This document shows, one piece after another, positions 44,393-54,813 of a stretch of 64,000 nucleotides of DNA. Source of the stretch: Geobacteraceae bacterium (GTDB lineage Bacteria; Desulfobacterota; Desulfuromonadia; Geobacterales; Geobacteraceae); assembly GCA_024281055.1 (NCBI GenBank), contig JAMXLF010000099.1, positions 40,741-104,740 of the forward strand, in the 5' to 3' direction. How positions within the stretch are numbered: the stretch's first letter is position 1; every line of letters begins with the position of its first letter. The notes under the pieces are model-generated. The model did no database searches. It worked only from the letters and a program-made list of their open reading frames with translations, and was not told the origin of the DNA. The translations under genes and the position numbers were made by a program.

Positions 44393-46194
44393 GGCAGGTA
44401 ACCGACATCATCGAACCGGCAACCGCGGGATCCATCCCCGCGCTGTTCAGGGAACGGGTCCGGCGTTCCCCCTTTGTGTGCGCCTACCGATGCTTTCCCG
44501 AAGGGGAGCGGTGCTGCACGGAAACATCCTGGGGAGAAATGGCGACCATGGCCGGGCGCTGGCAACTGGCATTCCGCCAGGAGAACCTGCGCCCCGGAGA
44601 TCGCGTTGCGGTGATGCTGAAAAACTGCCGGGAATGGGTACTGTTCGACCTGGCCGCTTTGGGGCTCGGCCTGGTGACCGTGCCGCTCTTCGTCAACGAC
44701 CGGTCGGCGAACTTCGCCCATATCCTGACGGAAACAGATGCCCGACTACTCCTTATCGAAGGTCTCGAAAGATGGCAGCGGATCGAGGAGGTGAGCAACC
44801 GGCTGGGCAATGTTGAAAGGATCGTGACCATGCAGCCGGTTTGCGAGGAGGGATGCGATCACCGGTTGATCGAACTGGAGAAGTGGCTCCCGGAAACGAG
44901 CGGCAGGTATGTCGTTCGCGAATGTGCTCCAACGGAACTCGCCACCATCGTCTACACCTCGGGAACGACCGGTCCGCCTAAAGGGGTGATGCTCTCCCAC
45001 GCCAATATCCTGGCCAATGCCCGGGCGGGGCTGGAACGCGTTCCCATTCATACCGACGACCTTTTTCTCTCCATTCTCCCCCTCTCCCACACCCTGGAAC
45101 GGACGGTGGGATACTACGTTCCGATGATGGCCGGCGCCTGCGTTGCCCATGTCCGCTCAATCGACAAGCTCGCCGAGGACCTCGTGGCGGTCCGGCCGAC
45201 GGTACTTATCGCAGTGCCGCGCATTTTCGAACGGATGCACGGGCGAATCATGGCCGGACTCGACGGAAAGCCTTCCCTCGTCCGGGGACTCTTCTACCTG
45301 GCGATCAGGGCCGGTTGGCAACGCTTTCTGCACCGGCAGGGGCGCGGAGCGTGGCGCCCTCTTTCCCTGTTGTGGCCGCTCTTGAAACTGATCGTGGCAG
45401 ACCGCATTCTGGCTCGTCTGGGCGGCCGGGTCCGCCTGGCGATCAGCGGCGGTGCGCCCCTTGCCCCTCCCCTCGCCCGGGTCTTCATCGGCCTGGGATT
45501 GAACCTTCTGCAGGGATACGGCCTGACCGAGACGAGCCCGGTGGTTTCGGTCAACACCCGGGAGGACAACCTGCCGGCAACTGTCGGCCGGCCGCTCCCC
45601 GGCGTGGAGGTGAAGGTTGCAGCCAATGACGAGCTCCTCGTACGGGGACCGAACGTAACGTCCGGCTACTGGCGAAACCAAACCGCGACGGCGGCTGCCA
45701 TCGACCGGGACGGCTGGTTCCATACCGGCGATCTGGCCCGGATTGACGCGGCAGGTCATATCACCATTACCGGCCGGAACAAGGAGATCATCGTCCTCTC
45801 CACCGGCGAAAAAATCCCGCCGGAAGAGTTGGAGATAGCCATTATCGTCAATCCCCTCTTCGACCAGGTGATGGTGGTCGGCGAAGGACGACCGTACCTG
45901 GCCGCACTGGCTGTGCTGAACACCCGGCGGTGGAGGAAGCTGGCTGGCCGCCTCGGCATCCCCGCAGACCGTGACGACGTCCTCACCGGCACAGAAGTGG
46001 AGAACGTTCTCCTGACCGAAATCGCCCGACGGATCGCCCGCTTCCCCGGCTACGCGCACATCCGGCGCGTCCGCGCCATGCTCTCCCCCTGGACGGTCGA
46101 TGCCGACTTGATTACTGCCACCCTGAAGCTGCGACGAAAAGAACTTCTGACTCGTTTTTCCCGGGAAGTGGAGGAGCTCTATGCCGGGCATTGA
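44389..46194 (+). CDS. Long-chain acyl-CoA synthetase (AMP-forming)
   Basis: 601 aa. The ATP/AMP motif is VYTSGTTGPPKGVMLSH near 187, the second motif GYGLTETSPVVS lies near 380, and GWFHTGDLA and ITGRNKEIIVLSTGEKI follow in the C-terminal domain. The length and the central insertion match FadD15/LACS-type long-chain enzymes. It activates free fatty acids to acyl-CoA, feeding the FadE/J/I enzymes of the same operon. Confidence 0.92.
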   Translation: MRQVTDIIEPATAGSIPALFRERVRRSPFVCAYRCFPEGERCCTETSWGEMATMAGRWQLAFRQENLRPGDRVAVMLKNCREWVLFDLAALGLGLVTVPLFVNDRSANFAHILTETDARLLLIEGLERWQRIEEVSNRLGNVERIVTMQPVCEEGCDHRLIELEKWLPETSGRYVVRECAPTELATIVYTSGTTGPPKGVMLSHANILANARAGLERVPIHTDDLFLSILPLSHTLERTVGYYVPMMAGACVAHVRSIDKLAEDLVAVRPTVLIAVPRIFERMHGRIMAGLDGKPSLVRGLFYLAIRAGWQRFLHRQGRGAWRPLSLLWPLLKLIVADRILARLGGRVRLAISGGAPLAPPLARVFIGLGLNLLQGYGLTETSPVVSVNTREDNLPATVGRPLPGVEVKVAANDELLVRGPNVTSGYWRNQTATAAAIDRDGWFHTGDLARIDAAGHITITGRNKEIIVLSTGEKIPPEELEIAIIVNPLFDQVMVVGEGRPYLAALAVLNTRRWRKLAGRLGIPADRDDVLTGTEVENVLLTEIARRIARFPGYAHIRRVRAMLSPWTVDADLITATLKLRRKELLTRFSREVEELYAGH

Positions 46195-46939
46195 AATCAT
46201 CGCCCACCGGGGCGCATCCCGCGAAGCCCCGGAAAACACCCTTGCCGCCTTTCGCCTGGCCTGGGAGGAAGGAGCCGACGGCATCGAGGGAGACTTCCGT
46301 CTCACCCGGGATGGGGAAATCGTCTGTCTGCACGATGCCACAACCGGCCGAACTGCCGGCATTGACCTCGTCGTTGCCGATACGGCGCTGGCACGGCTCC
46401 GCGAGTTGGACGCGGGTAGATGGAAGGGGCAGGCATGGGCAGGAGAACGGATTCCCACGCTTGAGGAGGTCATAACCACGGTTCCGCCGGAGAAAAGGCT
46501 CTTCATCGAACTGAAGAGCGGCCCGGAAATCGTCATCCCCCTGAAAGAAAGGCTGGCTGCTACGGGGCTTCCCCCCGAACGGTTCACCATCCTCTCGTTC
46601 CGGGAGGAGGTCGTTGCCGCGGCCCGGAAACAGCTCCCCCGGGTTGCTGTTCTCTGGCTCACCGATTTCCGCAAAGACCGTGTGAGCGGTGAATGGTCCC
46701 CAAACATCGACGCGATTCTTCGCATCCTGGAACGCACGGACGCCCACGGCGTCGCCGCCAAGGCCTGCAGTGCCATCGACACCGCCTTCGTTCGCTCGCT
46801 CCATGCTGCAGCAAGGAAATGTCATGTCTGGACCGTCAACGATCCGCGCATTGCGCGCCGGCTTGCAATCCTCGGTATCGACTCCATTTTCACCGACCGT
46901 CCGGGGTGGCTGAGGCGCATGCTGGAAACGCACGGCTGA
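46181..46939 (+). CDS. Glycerophosphodiester phosphodiesterase
   Basis: 252 aa, no signal peptide, so probably cytoplasmic (UgpQ-like). The catalytic motif is AHRGASREAPENTLAAF (HRG and EN), with the metal residues in DGIEGDFRLTRDGEIVCLHD and the second His in that block. It splits glycerophosphodiesters into glycerol-3-phosphate and an alcohol. It overlaps the synthetase gene by 14 bases, which suggests that the operon handles whole phospholipid breakdown products. Confidence 0.92.
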   Translation: MPGIEIIAHRGASREAPENTLAAFRLAWEEGADGIEGDFRLTRDGEIVCLHDATTGRTAGIDLVVADTALARLRELDAGRWKGQAWAGERIPTLEEVITTVPPEKRLFIELKSGPEIVIPLKERLAATGLPPERFTILSFREEVVAAARKQLPRVAVLWLTDFRKDRVSGEWSPNIDAILRILERTDAHGVAAKACSAIDTAFVRSLHAAARKCHVWTVNDPRIARRLAILGIDSIFTDRPGWLRRMLETHG

Positions 46940-46958
46940 TCACATCAATCCAGTTTGA

Positions 46959-48476
46959 TTACTTGCCAGCTGGGGATACCGTGCCATCCTGCGCAGATTG
47001 GCGTTGCCGGTCATCGCGCTTGTTCAGCTCATCGTCGGACGGAAGGTCCTTTGCCGTCCAGCCGCCGCCCAGGGCCTTGATGAGAAGGACGCTGGCGGTC
47101 ATCCGGTTGCCGAGGATAGTGATCGCGGTTCTTTCATTGGCCAGCTCGGATGTTTGCGTGACGATCACATCGAGGTAGCTGACGGTTCCCGCCTTGTACT
47201 GGTTGGTCGTCACCGCCACCGATTGCTGCGCAGCCTTGACCGCCTCATCCTGGGTCTTCGCCTCTGTTTCCAGGATCCGGAGCGCAGCAAGATTGTCTTC
47301 CACCTCCTGAAAACCGGTGAGCACCGTCTGGCGATAGGAGGCAACACTTGCCTCATAGGCCGCCCGTACCTGAGCGGTCTGCGCCCTTCGCAATCCCCCG
47401 TCATACAAGACCTCGGAAACCCCCGGACCGAACGACCAGAAGCGGTTCGGCCACGAAAACCAGTGGGACAGGTCCGAACTTTCGAAACCGACCGAGGCGC
47501 CCAGGGTCAAGGTGGGGTAATAAGCGGCCTCCGCCACGCCGATCTGGGCGTTTGCCGCAGCTACACTCCGTTCTGCGGCGGCGATGTCGGGCCTTCGTTC
47601 GAGGAGTTCGGACGGCAGACCGACGGGAATGGCTGGCGGCAGCGCGACAAGGGGCGAGAACGGAATGGAGAAGGTCGAGGCCGGTTTTCCCACGAGGAGC
47701 GCAATGGCGTGCTCCAGTTGTGCGCGCTGGACGCCGATATCGATTGCCTGTGCCTCGGTGGTCTTGAGCTGGGTTTGCGCCTGGAGCACGTCCGCCCGTG
47801 AGGCAACGCCACTGACATAGCGGTTCTTCGTCAACTCCAGTGTCTTGCTGAAATTGCTCACCGTTGTATCCAGCAGCTGTTTCTGGGCATCGAGGGAGCG
47901 CAGCTGGAAATAGTCCTGAGCCAGTTCGGCCTGAACCGTCAGGCGAATCGCTTCAAGGCCCGCCGCGCTTGCCTGCGCACCCGCCCGGCTGGCCTCCACG
48001 CTGCGGCGTACCTTTCCCCATATGTCCGCTTCCCAGGAGACGTCAAGGGGGAGAAGAAAGTCCGACGTCGGACTCGCCTTGGTAACGGGATTGTTGACAT
48101 TGACATTTCCTATAGTGCCGATGTTCGATGATCGGAGTGAGCGCGTGAAGGAGGCGCCGGCAGTAACCGTCGGGAAGTAGGCCGACCGTGCAGCCTGGAT
48201 CAGCGCCCGTGCCTGCCGAAACTGCGCTTCTGCGACAGCCACGGTCTGATTGGAGATATCCACCTGCTTTTCCAGGGCATTCAACTGAGGATCGTCGAAC
48301 ATCTCCCACCAGGCGCCGCGGACAAGATGATCCTTCGGCTGCGCCACTTTCCAGCCGCTCATCTCCTTGAAAACCGGTGGGACCTCTGCTGTCGGTCGCA
48401 CGTAATCAGGGCCGACCGAGCAGGCGGAAAGAAGCGCCACAACTGCAGCAAGGATCAAATGTGTTCTTATGTTCAT
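46959..48476 (-). CDS. Outer-membrane efflux lipoprotein (OprM/NodT family)
   Basis: 505 aa from the ATG at 48476, which has GGAGGG upstream; the longer frame from 48551 begins in an intergenic repeat. The lipobox is LLSAC|SVGPDY at about 15-20. Two TolC-type repeats follow (EKQVDISNQTVAVAEAQFRQARAL; ERSVAAANAQIGVAEAAYYPTLTLGAS). It forms the outer-membrane channel of the tripartite pump encoded upstream and is the last gene of that operon. It converges with the lipid operon with only 19 bases between stops. Confidence 0.93.
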   Translation of the reverse strand: MNIRTHLILAAVVALLSACSVGPDYVRPTAEVPPVFKEMSGWKVAQPKDHLVRGAWWEMFDDPQLNALEKQVDISNQTVAVAEAQFRQARALIQAARSAYFPTVTAGASFTRSLRSSNIGTIGNVNVNNPVTKASPTSDFLLPLDVSWEADIWGKVRRSVEASRAGAQASAAGLEAIRLTVQAELAQDYFQLRSLDAQKQLLDTTVSNFSKTLELTKNRYVSGVASRADVLQAQTQLKTTEAQAIDIGVQRAQLEHAIALLVGKPASTFSIPFSPLVALPPAIPVGLPSELLERRPDIAAAERSVAAANAQIGVAEAAYYPTLTLGASVGFESSDLSHWFSWPNRFWSFGPGVSEVLYDGGLRRAQTAQVRAAYEASVASYRQTVLTGFQEVEDNLAALRILETEAKTQDEAVKAAQQSVAVTTNQYKAGTVSYLDVIVTQTSELANERTAITILGNRMTASVLLIKALGGGWTAKDLPSDDELNKRDDRQRQSAQDGTVSPAGK

Positions 48477-48502
48477 GCAGTACCCTCCTGCAATTCTTGA
48501 AT

Positions 48503-48570
48503 GCGGAATACGGAGTGCGGAATGCGGAGTTAAAGGCTTTTTATTCCGCATTCCGCACTCCGCGTTCCGC
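48503..48570. repeat. GC-rich inverted repeat overlapping the 3' end of the second RND gene
   Basis: Arms at 48503-48528 and 48545-48570 (26 bases, about 24 complementary) are built of GCGGAATGCGGAGT-type units. The right arm is translated as the last ten or so residues of the RND pump ([10 protein letters not shown]). It separates the pump gene from the outer-membrane gene and could form a strong mRNA hairpin that lowers expression of the latter. The unit style is that of dispersed intergenic repeats. Confidence 0.75.
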
Positions 48571-51500
48571 CTTTCTTTTCCCCCGCACCCGTTCGCTCCA
48601 GAGCCGGAAGCGGTCCATGTACAGGTAGATGACCGGAGTCGTATAGAGCGTCATCATCTGGCTGAAGATGAGCCCCCCGACTATGGTGATGCCCAGTGGC
48701 CTGCGCAGTTCCGAGCCCACCCCACCTCCGACCGCGAGCGGCAGGGCGCCGAGAAGGGCCGCCATGGTGGTCATCATGATCGGCCGGAAGCGGAGCAGGC
48801 AGGACTCGTAGATCGCCTCGTCTGGGCTCTTGCCTTCCTTCCGCTCCGCCTCCAGGGCGAAGTCGACCATCATGATCCCGTTTTTCTTGACGATGCCGAT
48901 CAGCAGAATGATGCCGATCACGGCAATCAGGCTGAGGTCGGTACGGGTGAGCATCAGAGCGAGGACCGCCCCCACCCCGGCGGACGGGAGGGTGGAAAGA
49001 ATGGTGATCGGGTGGATGTAGCTCTCGTACAGTATGCCGAGAACGATGTACACAGCCACGAGCGCCGCCAGGATGAGGAGCGGTTCGTTGGCGAGGGACG
49101 CCTGAAAGGCCTGGGCCGCGCCGGAAAAACTCCCCCGGATACTCCCCGGCATCATCATCTGCCGGGTGGCGGCCTCGATCGCCTTTACCGCGTCCCCGAG
49201 CGCCACCCCGGGCGCCGTGTTGAAGGAAACGGTCACTGACGGGAACTGCCCCTGGTGATTCACCGCCAGTGCCGACGCCCTCGGCTCGAAATGGGTGAAG
49301 GCGGAGAGCGGCACCTGGCTCCCGTTGGACGAAGGGACGTAGATGTCCTTCAGGGTATCGGGATGCTGCCAGAAGCGGGGATCGACCTCCATCACCACGT
49401 GGTACTGGTTGAGGAGCGTGTAGGAGATCGAGACCTGGCGCTGGCCGAAGGCATCGTAGAGGGTGTTGTCGATCACCTGCGGAGTAATCCCGAGTCGGCT
49501 TGCGGTCGGCCGGTCGATCACGAGGTTGGCTTCGAGCCCCTTGGTCTGCTGGTCGCTGCTCACGTCGGTCAACTGGGGCAGCGAGCGCAGTTTGCCCAAC
49601 ACTCGCGGCCCCCAGGTGTTCAGCTCAGCAAGAGTTTCCCCCTGCAGAGTGTACTGATAGAGGGCATTGGTGATCCGGCCGCCGATGCGCAAATCCTGCA
49701 CCGGCTGGAGGAAGGTGGGGGCGCCCGGTACCCCTGCCAGCTTCTTGCGCAGCCGCCCGATCACCTGCTGCGCGGTGCTCTTCCGCTTCTCGAACGCTTT
49801 CAGAGTAATGAACATCCGGGCGGTATTGGTGGTAGAGCCTCCACCGCCGCCTCCGCCGGTGAAGCCGGTCACGTAATCGACATCGGGGTCCTGCTTGATG
49901 ATGTCCACCACCTGCAGAAGCTTCTCCTGCATCGACTGAAACGAGGTCGCCTGATCGGCCTGGATACCTCCGGCGAGACGGCCGGTATCCTGTTCCGGGA
50001 AAAACCCCTTCGGTACGTAGATGAAAAGGACTACGTTGACGATCACCGTGATGATGGTCACCAGGAGCATGATGCGGGCGTGGCGGAGTGCCCAGCGCAG
50101 GGTCGTCTCGTAGAAGAGGTGGATAGCGTTGAAGAACCGCTCGCTCGCCCGGTAGAAGGGGCCGTGCTCCCGCTTTTCGGGCCTGAGAATGGTGGCGCAC
50201 ATCATGGGGGTGGTGGTGAGCGACACCACGAGAGAGACCAGGATTGCCGCCGAGAGAACCACGGCGAACTCGCGGAAGAGCCGCCCAACCATCCCTCCCA
50301 TGAGAAGGATGGGAATGAAAACGGCCACCAGGGACACGCTCATGGAGAGGACCGTGAACGCGATCTCTTTGGTCCCGGAAAAGGCCGCCTGGAGCGGGGT
50401 TTCCCCTTTTTCCCGGTAGCGGGTGACGTTCTCGATCACGACGATGGCATCGTCCACCACGAAGCCGGTGGCGATGGTGAGGGCCATGAGGGAAAGGTTG
50501 TCCAGCGAGTAGCCGCACAGGTACATGACCGCGAAGGTGCCGATGATGGAGACCCCGATCGCCACGGCTGGTATCACCGTGGCGCGTACGTTGCGCAGAA
50601 AAAAGAACACAACGAGAATGACGAGCATGGCCGAGGCGAGGAGCGTCCACTCCACGTGCTGGAGCGAGCCACGGATCGGCGGAGTGCGGTCGACGACCAC
50701 CGAGAGCTTGACCGAACCGGGCAGGGCCGTCTCCAGATGGGGGAGAAGGCTGCGGATGTTGTCCACCGTCTCGATGATGTTCGCCCCCGGCTGACGGAAG
50801 ATGATCACCATGACGGCCGGTTTGCCATTGACGAAGCCCGACGCCCGCAGGTCCTCCACCGAATTCTGCACACCCGCCACGTCCCCCAGGCGCACCGCCG
50901 CGCCGGAGCGGTAGGTGACGACGAGGGGAAGGTATTGGTCGGCTGTGCGGAGCTGGTCGTTGGTGCGTACTTCCCAGGTCTTGTCCCCCCTGGTCAGCTG
51001 ACCCTTGGGACGGTTGACGTTGGTCGCGGCAAGCACCCCGCGTACGTCCTCCAGGCTGATGCCGTACTTGCTGATCGCCATGGGAAGAAGCTCTACGCGG
51101 ACCGCCGGCAACGAGCTCCCTCCCACGAAGACCTGTCCGACCCCCTTCACCTGGGAGAGTTTCTGCTGAAGAATGGAGGAAGCGGTGTCGTACATCTGCG
51201 GCTTCCCAACGGTATCCGAGGTAAGCGCCAGGATGAGGATGGGGGCGTCGGACGGGTTCACCTTCCGGTAGGTGGGGTTGCTCGGCAGGTCGGCAGGCAG
51301 GTATCCCCGGGCCGCGTTGATCGCCGCCTGGACGTCGCGGGCGGCGCCGTCGATGTTCCGGTCCAGGTCGAACTGGAGGGTGATGCTCGTCGAGCCCCGG
51401 TTGTTCACCGAGGTCATCTCCGTCACCCCGGCGATGTGCCCCAGCTGGCGCTCCAGGGGAGCGGCCACCGAGGTCGCCATGGTCTCGGGATCGGCGCCGG

Positions 51501-51654
51501 GAAGCCCGGCCGATACCGAAATGGTCGGAAAGTCCACCTGGGGCAGCGGCGACACCGGCAGCAGGCGGGCCGCAATCACCCCGGCGAGAACAAGACCGGC
51601 CGTGAGGAGCGTGGTGGCGACCGGTCGTTTTATGAAGGGGGCGGAGATGTTCAT
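48541..51654 (-). CDS. RND multidrug efflux transporter, MdtC-like
   Basis: 1037 aa with twelve membrane helices and two large periplasmic loops, the HAE-1 layout. The proton-relay Asp pair is in [19 protein letters not shown] (helix 4). [21 protein letters not shown] at the N-terminus is typical of MdtB/MdtC proteins. The ATG overlaps the preceding RND gene stop (ATGA). The last residues come from an intergenic repeat and are not part of the family. Confidence 0.93.
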   Translation of the reverse strand: MNISAPFIKRPVATTLLTAGLVLAGVIAARLLPVSPLPQVDFPTISVSAGLPGADPETMATSVAAPLERQLGHIAGVTEMTSVNNRGSTSITLQFDLDRNIDGAARDVQAAINAARGYLPADLPSNPTYRKVNPSDAPILILALTSDTVGKPQMYDTASSILQQKLSQVKGVGQVFVGGSSLPAVRVELLPMAISKYGISLEDVRGVLAATNVNRPKGQLTRGDKTWEVRTNDQLRTADQYLPLVVTYRSGAAVRLGDVAGVQNSVEDLRASGFVNGKPAVMVIIFRQPGANIIETVDNIRSLLPHLETALPGSVKLSVVVDRTPPIRGSLQHVEWTLLASAMLVILVVFFFLRNVRATVIPAVAIGVSIIGTFAVMYLCGYSLDNLSLMALTIATGFVVDDAIVVIENVTRYREKGETPLQAAFSGTKEIAFTVLSMSVSLVAVFIPILLMGGMVGRLFREFAVVLSAAILVSLVVSLTTTPMMCATILRPEKREHGPFYRASERFFNAIHLFYETTLRWALRHARIMLLVTIITVIVNVVLFIYVPKGFFPEQDTGRLAGGIQADQATSFQSMQEKLLQVVDIIKQDPDVDYVTGFTGGGGGGGSTTNTARMFITLKAFEKRKSTAQQVIGRLRKKLAGVPGAPTFLQPVQDLRIGGRITNALYQYTLQGETLAELNTWGPRVLGKLRSLPQLTDVSSDQQTKGLEANLVIDRPTASRLGITPQVIDNTLYDAFGQRQVSISYTLLNQYHVVMEVDPRFWQHPDTLKDIYVPSSNGSQVPLSAFTHFEPRASALAVNHQGQFPSVTVSFNTAPGVALGDAVKAIEAATRQMMMPGSIRGSFSGAAQAFQASLANEPLLILAALVAVYIVLGILYESYIHPITILSTLPSAGVGAVLALMLTRTDLSLIAVIGIILLIGIVKKNGIMMVDFALEAERKEGKSPDEAIYESCLLRFRPIMMTTMAALLGALPLAVGGGVGSELRRPLGITIVGGLIFSQMMTLYTTPVIYLYMDRFRLWSERVRGKRKAERGVRNAE

Positions 51655-54600
51655 GCAGGTGCGTTACGTTTCCCCCTCCGCCGCGCCAGGCGGTCGAAGG
51701 CGAGGTAGATGACCGGCGTCGTGTAAAGGGTAAGGATCTGACTGAAGATCAGCCCGCCGATGATGGATATCCCCAGTGGCCGGCGGAGCTCCGCCCCCAT
51801 CCCGTGGCCAAGAGCCAGTGGCAAGGCACCCAGGAGCGCCGCCATGGTAGTCATCATGATGGGGCGGAAGCGGAGCAGACACGCCTGGTAGATCGCCTCC
51901 TCAGGGCTTTTCCCCTCATTGCGTTCGGCGTCCAGGGCGAAGTCGACCATCATGATGCCGTTCTTCTTGACGATGCCGATGAGGAGGATGATGCCGATGA
52001 TGGCGATGACGTCGAGCTCCGTGTGGCAGAACATGAGCGACAGCACCGCCCCGACCCCGGCAGATGGGAGCGTGGACAGGATGGTGACCGGATGGATGAA
52101 GCTCTCGTACAGGACCCCGAGAACGATGTAAACCGTGATGAGCGCCGCCAGGATGAGGAGCGGTTCGTTGGTGAGCGACGCCTTGAACGCCTGCGCCGTT
52201 CCCTGAAAGCTCCCCTGGATACTGGCGGGAAGCCCCAGTTGTTGCGCTGCCTTTTCCACCACTTCCACCGCCTTGCCCAGAGACACCCCGGGGGCAAGGT
52301 TAAAGGAGGTCGTCACCGCAGGGAATTGTCCCTGACGGTTAATGACGAGCGGACCCGTCGTCTCGGACACCTTGGTGATCGTGTTGAGCGGCACCGGACC
52401 GCCGGTCGTGCCGCGCAGATAAATCGACTGCAACCCGCCCGGCCCCTGGGTAAACTCGGGCTTGGCGGCAAGGACGACCCGGTACTGGTTCAGCTCCGTG
52501 AAGATGGTCGATACCTGGCGCTGACCGAAGGCATCATAGAGAGCATCATCGATGTTCTGCGGGGTGATGCCGAAGCGGGCGGCTGTCACCCGGTCGATGT
52601 CGAGATTGACCCGTAGCCCCTTGTCCTGTTGGTCGCTGCTCACGTCACGCAACTCGGGACACGCCCGCAAGCTCTCCACGAGCCGCGGCGACAAGGTATT
52701 CAACTCGTTGAAGTCGGGGTCCTCGAGGGTGTACTGGAACTGGGTGCGGCTCACCCGGGCATCGACGGTGAGGTCTTGCACCGGCTGCATGTAAAGGGCG
52801 ATGCCTTCCACCTTAGCCAGTTCCGGCGCAAGGCGCCGAATCACCTCGGAGGCGCTCACCCCCCGTTCGTCCAGGGGCTTCAGGTTGATGAGGATCCGTC
52901 CGCTGTTCAGGGTCGTGTTGGTGCCGTCTACGCCGATGAACGTGGAAAGGCTCGCCACAGCAGGATCCTTGAGAATGACCCGCGCAAGCGCCTGTTGCCG
53001 TTCGGCCATGGCAGCGAAGGAGATCGACTGGGGCGCCTCCGATATCCCCTGGATGGCGCCGGTGTCCTGAACCGGAAAGAACCCCTTGGGAACGACAACA
53101 TACAGGAGCACGGTCAGGACCAGGGTCGCCACCGCCACCACGAGCGTCGCCGTCTGGTGCTTAAGCACCCATTGCAGCGTTCTGCCGTAAGCGGCGATGA
53201 TCCGGTCGAACAGTTGGCCGGAGGCGTGGTAGAAGCGCCCCTGCTTCTCTTCCGGGACGTGCTTGAGTATCCGTGCACACATCATCGGCGTAAGGGTGAG
53301 CGACACCACGGCCGAAATGAGGATGGTGACGCCGAGGGTGATGGCGAACTCCCGGAAGAGACGCCCCACCACGTCACCCATGAAGAGGAGCGGGATGAGG
53401 ACGGCGATGAGGGATACGGTGAGCGACAGGATGGTGAAGCCGATCTGCTGCGCTCCCTTGAGTGCCGCCTGGAGCGGCGGCTCACCCGCCTCGACGTAGC
53501 GGGCGATGTTCTCGATCATGACGATGGCGTCGTCCACCACGAAACCGGTCGAAATGGTGAGGGCCATAAGCGACAGGTTGTTGAGACTGAACCCCAGGAG
53601 GTACATCGCCCCGAAGCTTCCCACGAGGGACAGGGGAACCGCGACGCTCGGGATGGTGGTCGCCGGGAGGTTGCGGAGAAAGAGGAAGATGACGAGCACC
53701 ACCAGCGCTACGGCGAGCAGCAGCTCGAACTGCACATCCTTGACCGACTCGCGGATGGTGGTCGTGCGGTCGGTCACCACGGAAACCTTGATGGCTGGGG
53801 GAAGCGAGCTCTGCAGCTGCGGCAGGAGCTTTTTCACGCGGTTCACGACCTCGATGACATTCGCCCCCGGCTGGCGCTGGATGTTGACGATAACCGCCGG
53901 GGAGGTGTTCACCCAAGCCGCCTGGTTCACGTTCTCGGTGTCGTCGATCGACTCGGCGACATCCGAGAGGTAAACCGGCGCGCCGTTCCGGTAGGCAATG
54001 ACGAGCGTGCGGTAATCCTTGCTCGTGAAGAGCTGGTCGTTGGCGTTGATGATGTAGGACTGGCGCGGTCCGTCGAAGCCACCCTTCGCCTGGTTGACGT
54101 TGGCAGTGTTCAGGGCCGTGCGCAGGTCTTCGAGGGTAAGGCCGTACGCGGCCAGCGCCGTCGGGTTGGCATGGATCCGCACGGCCGGCCGCTGGCCGCC
54201 GCTGATGCTGACAAGACCCACCCCCGACAGCTGGGAAATCTTCTGGGCGAAGCGGGTATCGGCCAGGTCCTCGATCTTCGGCAGGGGGAGGGTGTCGGAG
54301 GTGAGCGCCAGGGTGAGGATCGGCGTATCGGCCGGGTTCACCTTGCTGTAGACCGGCGGGATCGGCAGATCGCGCGGCAGGAAGGTGAAGGCGGCATTGA
54401 TGGCCGCCTGGACCTCCTGCTCGGCCACGTCGAGGGAAAGGTCGAGACTGAACTGCAGGGTGATGACCGAGCTGCCGCCGGAGCTGGCCGAGGTCATCTG
54501 CGTCAAGCCCGGCATCTGGCCGAATTGGCGCTCCAGGGGGGCCGTCACCGATGTTGCCATGACGTCGGGGCTCGCCCCCGGGTAAAAGGTACGGACCTGG

Positions 54601-54734
54601 ATAGTCGGGTAATCCACCTGGGGAAGGGCCGAAACCGGCAACTGCTTGTAGGCCACGGCGCCGGCCAGGATAATGGCGATCATGAGAAGCGTGGTCGCCA
54701 CCGGCCGCATGATAAAGAGGCGGGAGATATTCAT
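51651..54734 (-). CDS. RND multidrug efflux transporter, MdtB-like
   Basis: 1027 aa, the same architecture as its neighbour, with the Asp pair in [19 protein letters not shown]. It starts with [21 protein letters not shown]. In E. coli, MdtB and MdtC assemble as a B2C heterotrimer; tandem genes in the same order support such a mixed pump here. Confidence 0.93.
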   Translation of the reverse strand: MNISRLFIMRPVATTLLMIAIILAGAVAYKQLPVSALPQVDYPTIQVRTFYPGASPDVMATSVTAPLERQFGQMPGLTQMTSASSGGSSVITLQFSLDLSLDVAEQEVQAAINAAFTFLPRDLPIPPVYSKVNPADTPILTLALTSDTLPLPKIEDLADTRFAQKISQLSGVGLVSISGGQRPAVRIHANPTALAAYGLTLEDLRTALNTANVNQAKGGFDGPRQSYIINANDQLFTSKDYRTLVIAYRNGAPVYLSDVAESIDDTENVNQAAWVNTSPAVIVNIQRQPGANVIEVVNRVKKLLPQLQSSLPPAIKVSVVTDRTTTIRESVKDVQFELLLAVALVVLVIFLFLRNLPATTIPSVAVPLSLVGSFGAMYLLGFSLNNLSLMALTISTGFVVDDAIVMIENIARYVEAGEPPLQAALKGAQQIGFTILSLTVSLIAVLIPLLFMGDVVGRLFREFAITLGVTILISAVVSLTLTPMMCARILKHVPEEKQGRFYHASGQLFDRIIAAYGRTLQWVLKHQTATLVVAVATLVLTVLLYVVVPKGFFPVQDTGAIQGISEAPQSISFAAMAERQQALARVILKDPAVASLSTFIGVDGTNTTLNSGRILINLKPLDERGVSASEVIRRLAPELAKVEGIALYMQPVQDLTVDARVSRTQFQYTLEDPDFNELNTLSPRLVESLRACPELRDVSSDQQDKGLRVNLDIDRVTAARFGITPQNIDDALYDAFGQRQVSTIFTELNQYRVVLAAKPEFTQGPGGLQSIYLRGTTGGPVPLNTITKVSETTGPLVINRQGQFPAVTTSFNLAPGVSLGKAVEVVEKAAQQLGLPASIQGSFQGTAQAFKASLTNEPLLILAALITVYIVLGVLYESFIHPVTILSTLPSAGVGAVLSLMFCHTELDVIAIIGIILLIGIVKKNGIMMVDFALDAERNEGKSPEEAIYQACLLRFRPIMMTTMAALLGALPLALGHGMGAELRRPLGISIIGGLIFSQILTLYTTPVIYLAFDRLARRRGKRNAPA

Positions 54735-54813
54735 ACGTTGTCAGAACCTTGTTGTCAGGGACGGTTGAATCCGTCCGTTGTCAGGGCATCGGCGCGGGAA
54801 GCGGCAACCGACG

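Noticed and set aside
49255..51708. 817-codon plus-strand open frame opposite the MdtC-like gene
   Set aside because: It mirrors a well-supported RND transporter. The translation is rich in His, Arg, Gly, Asp and Glu with no domain, which is typical of antisense frames in GC-rich DNA.
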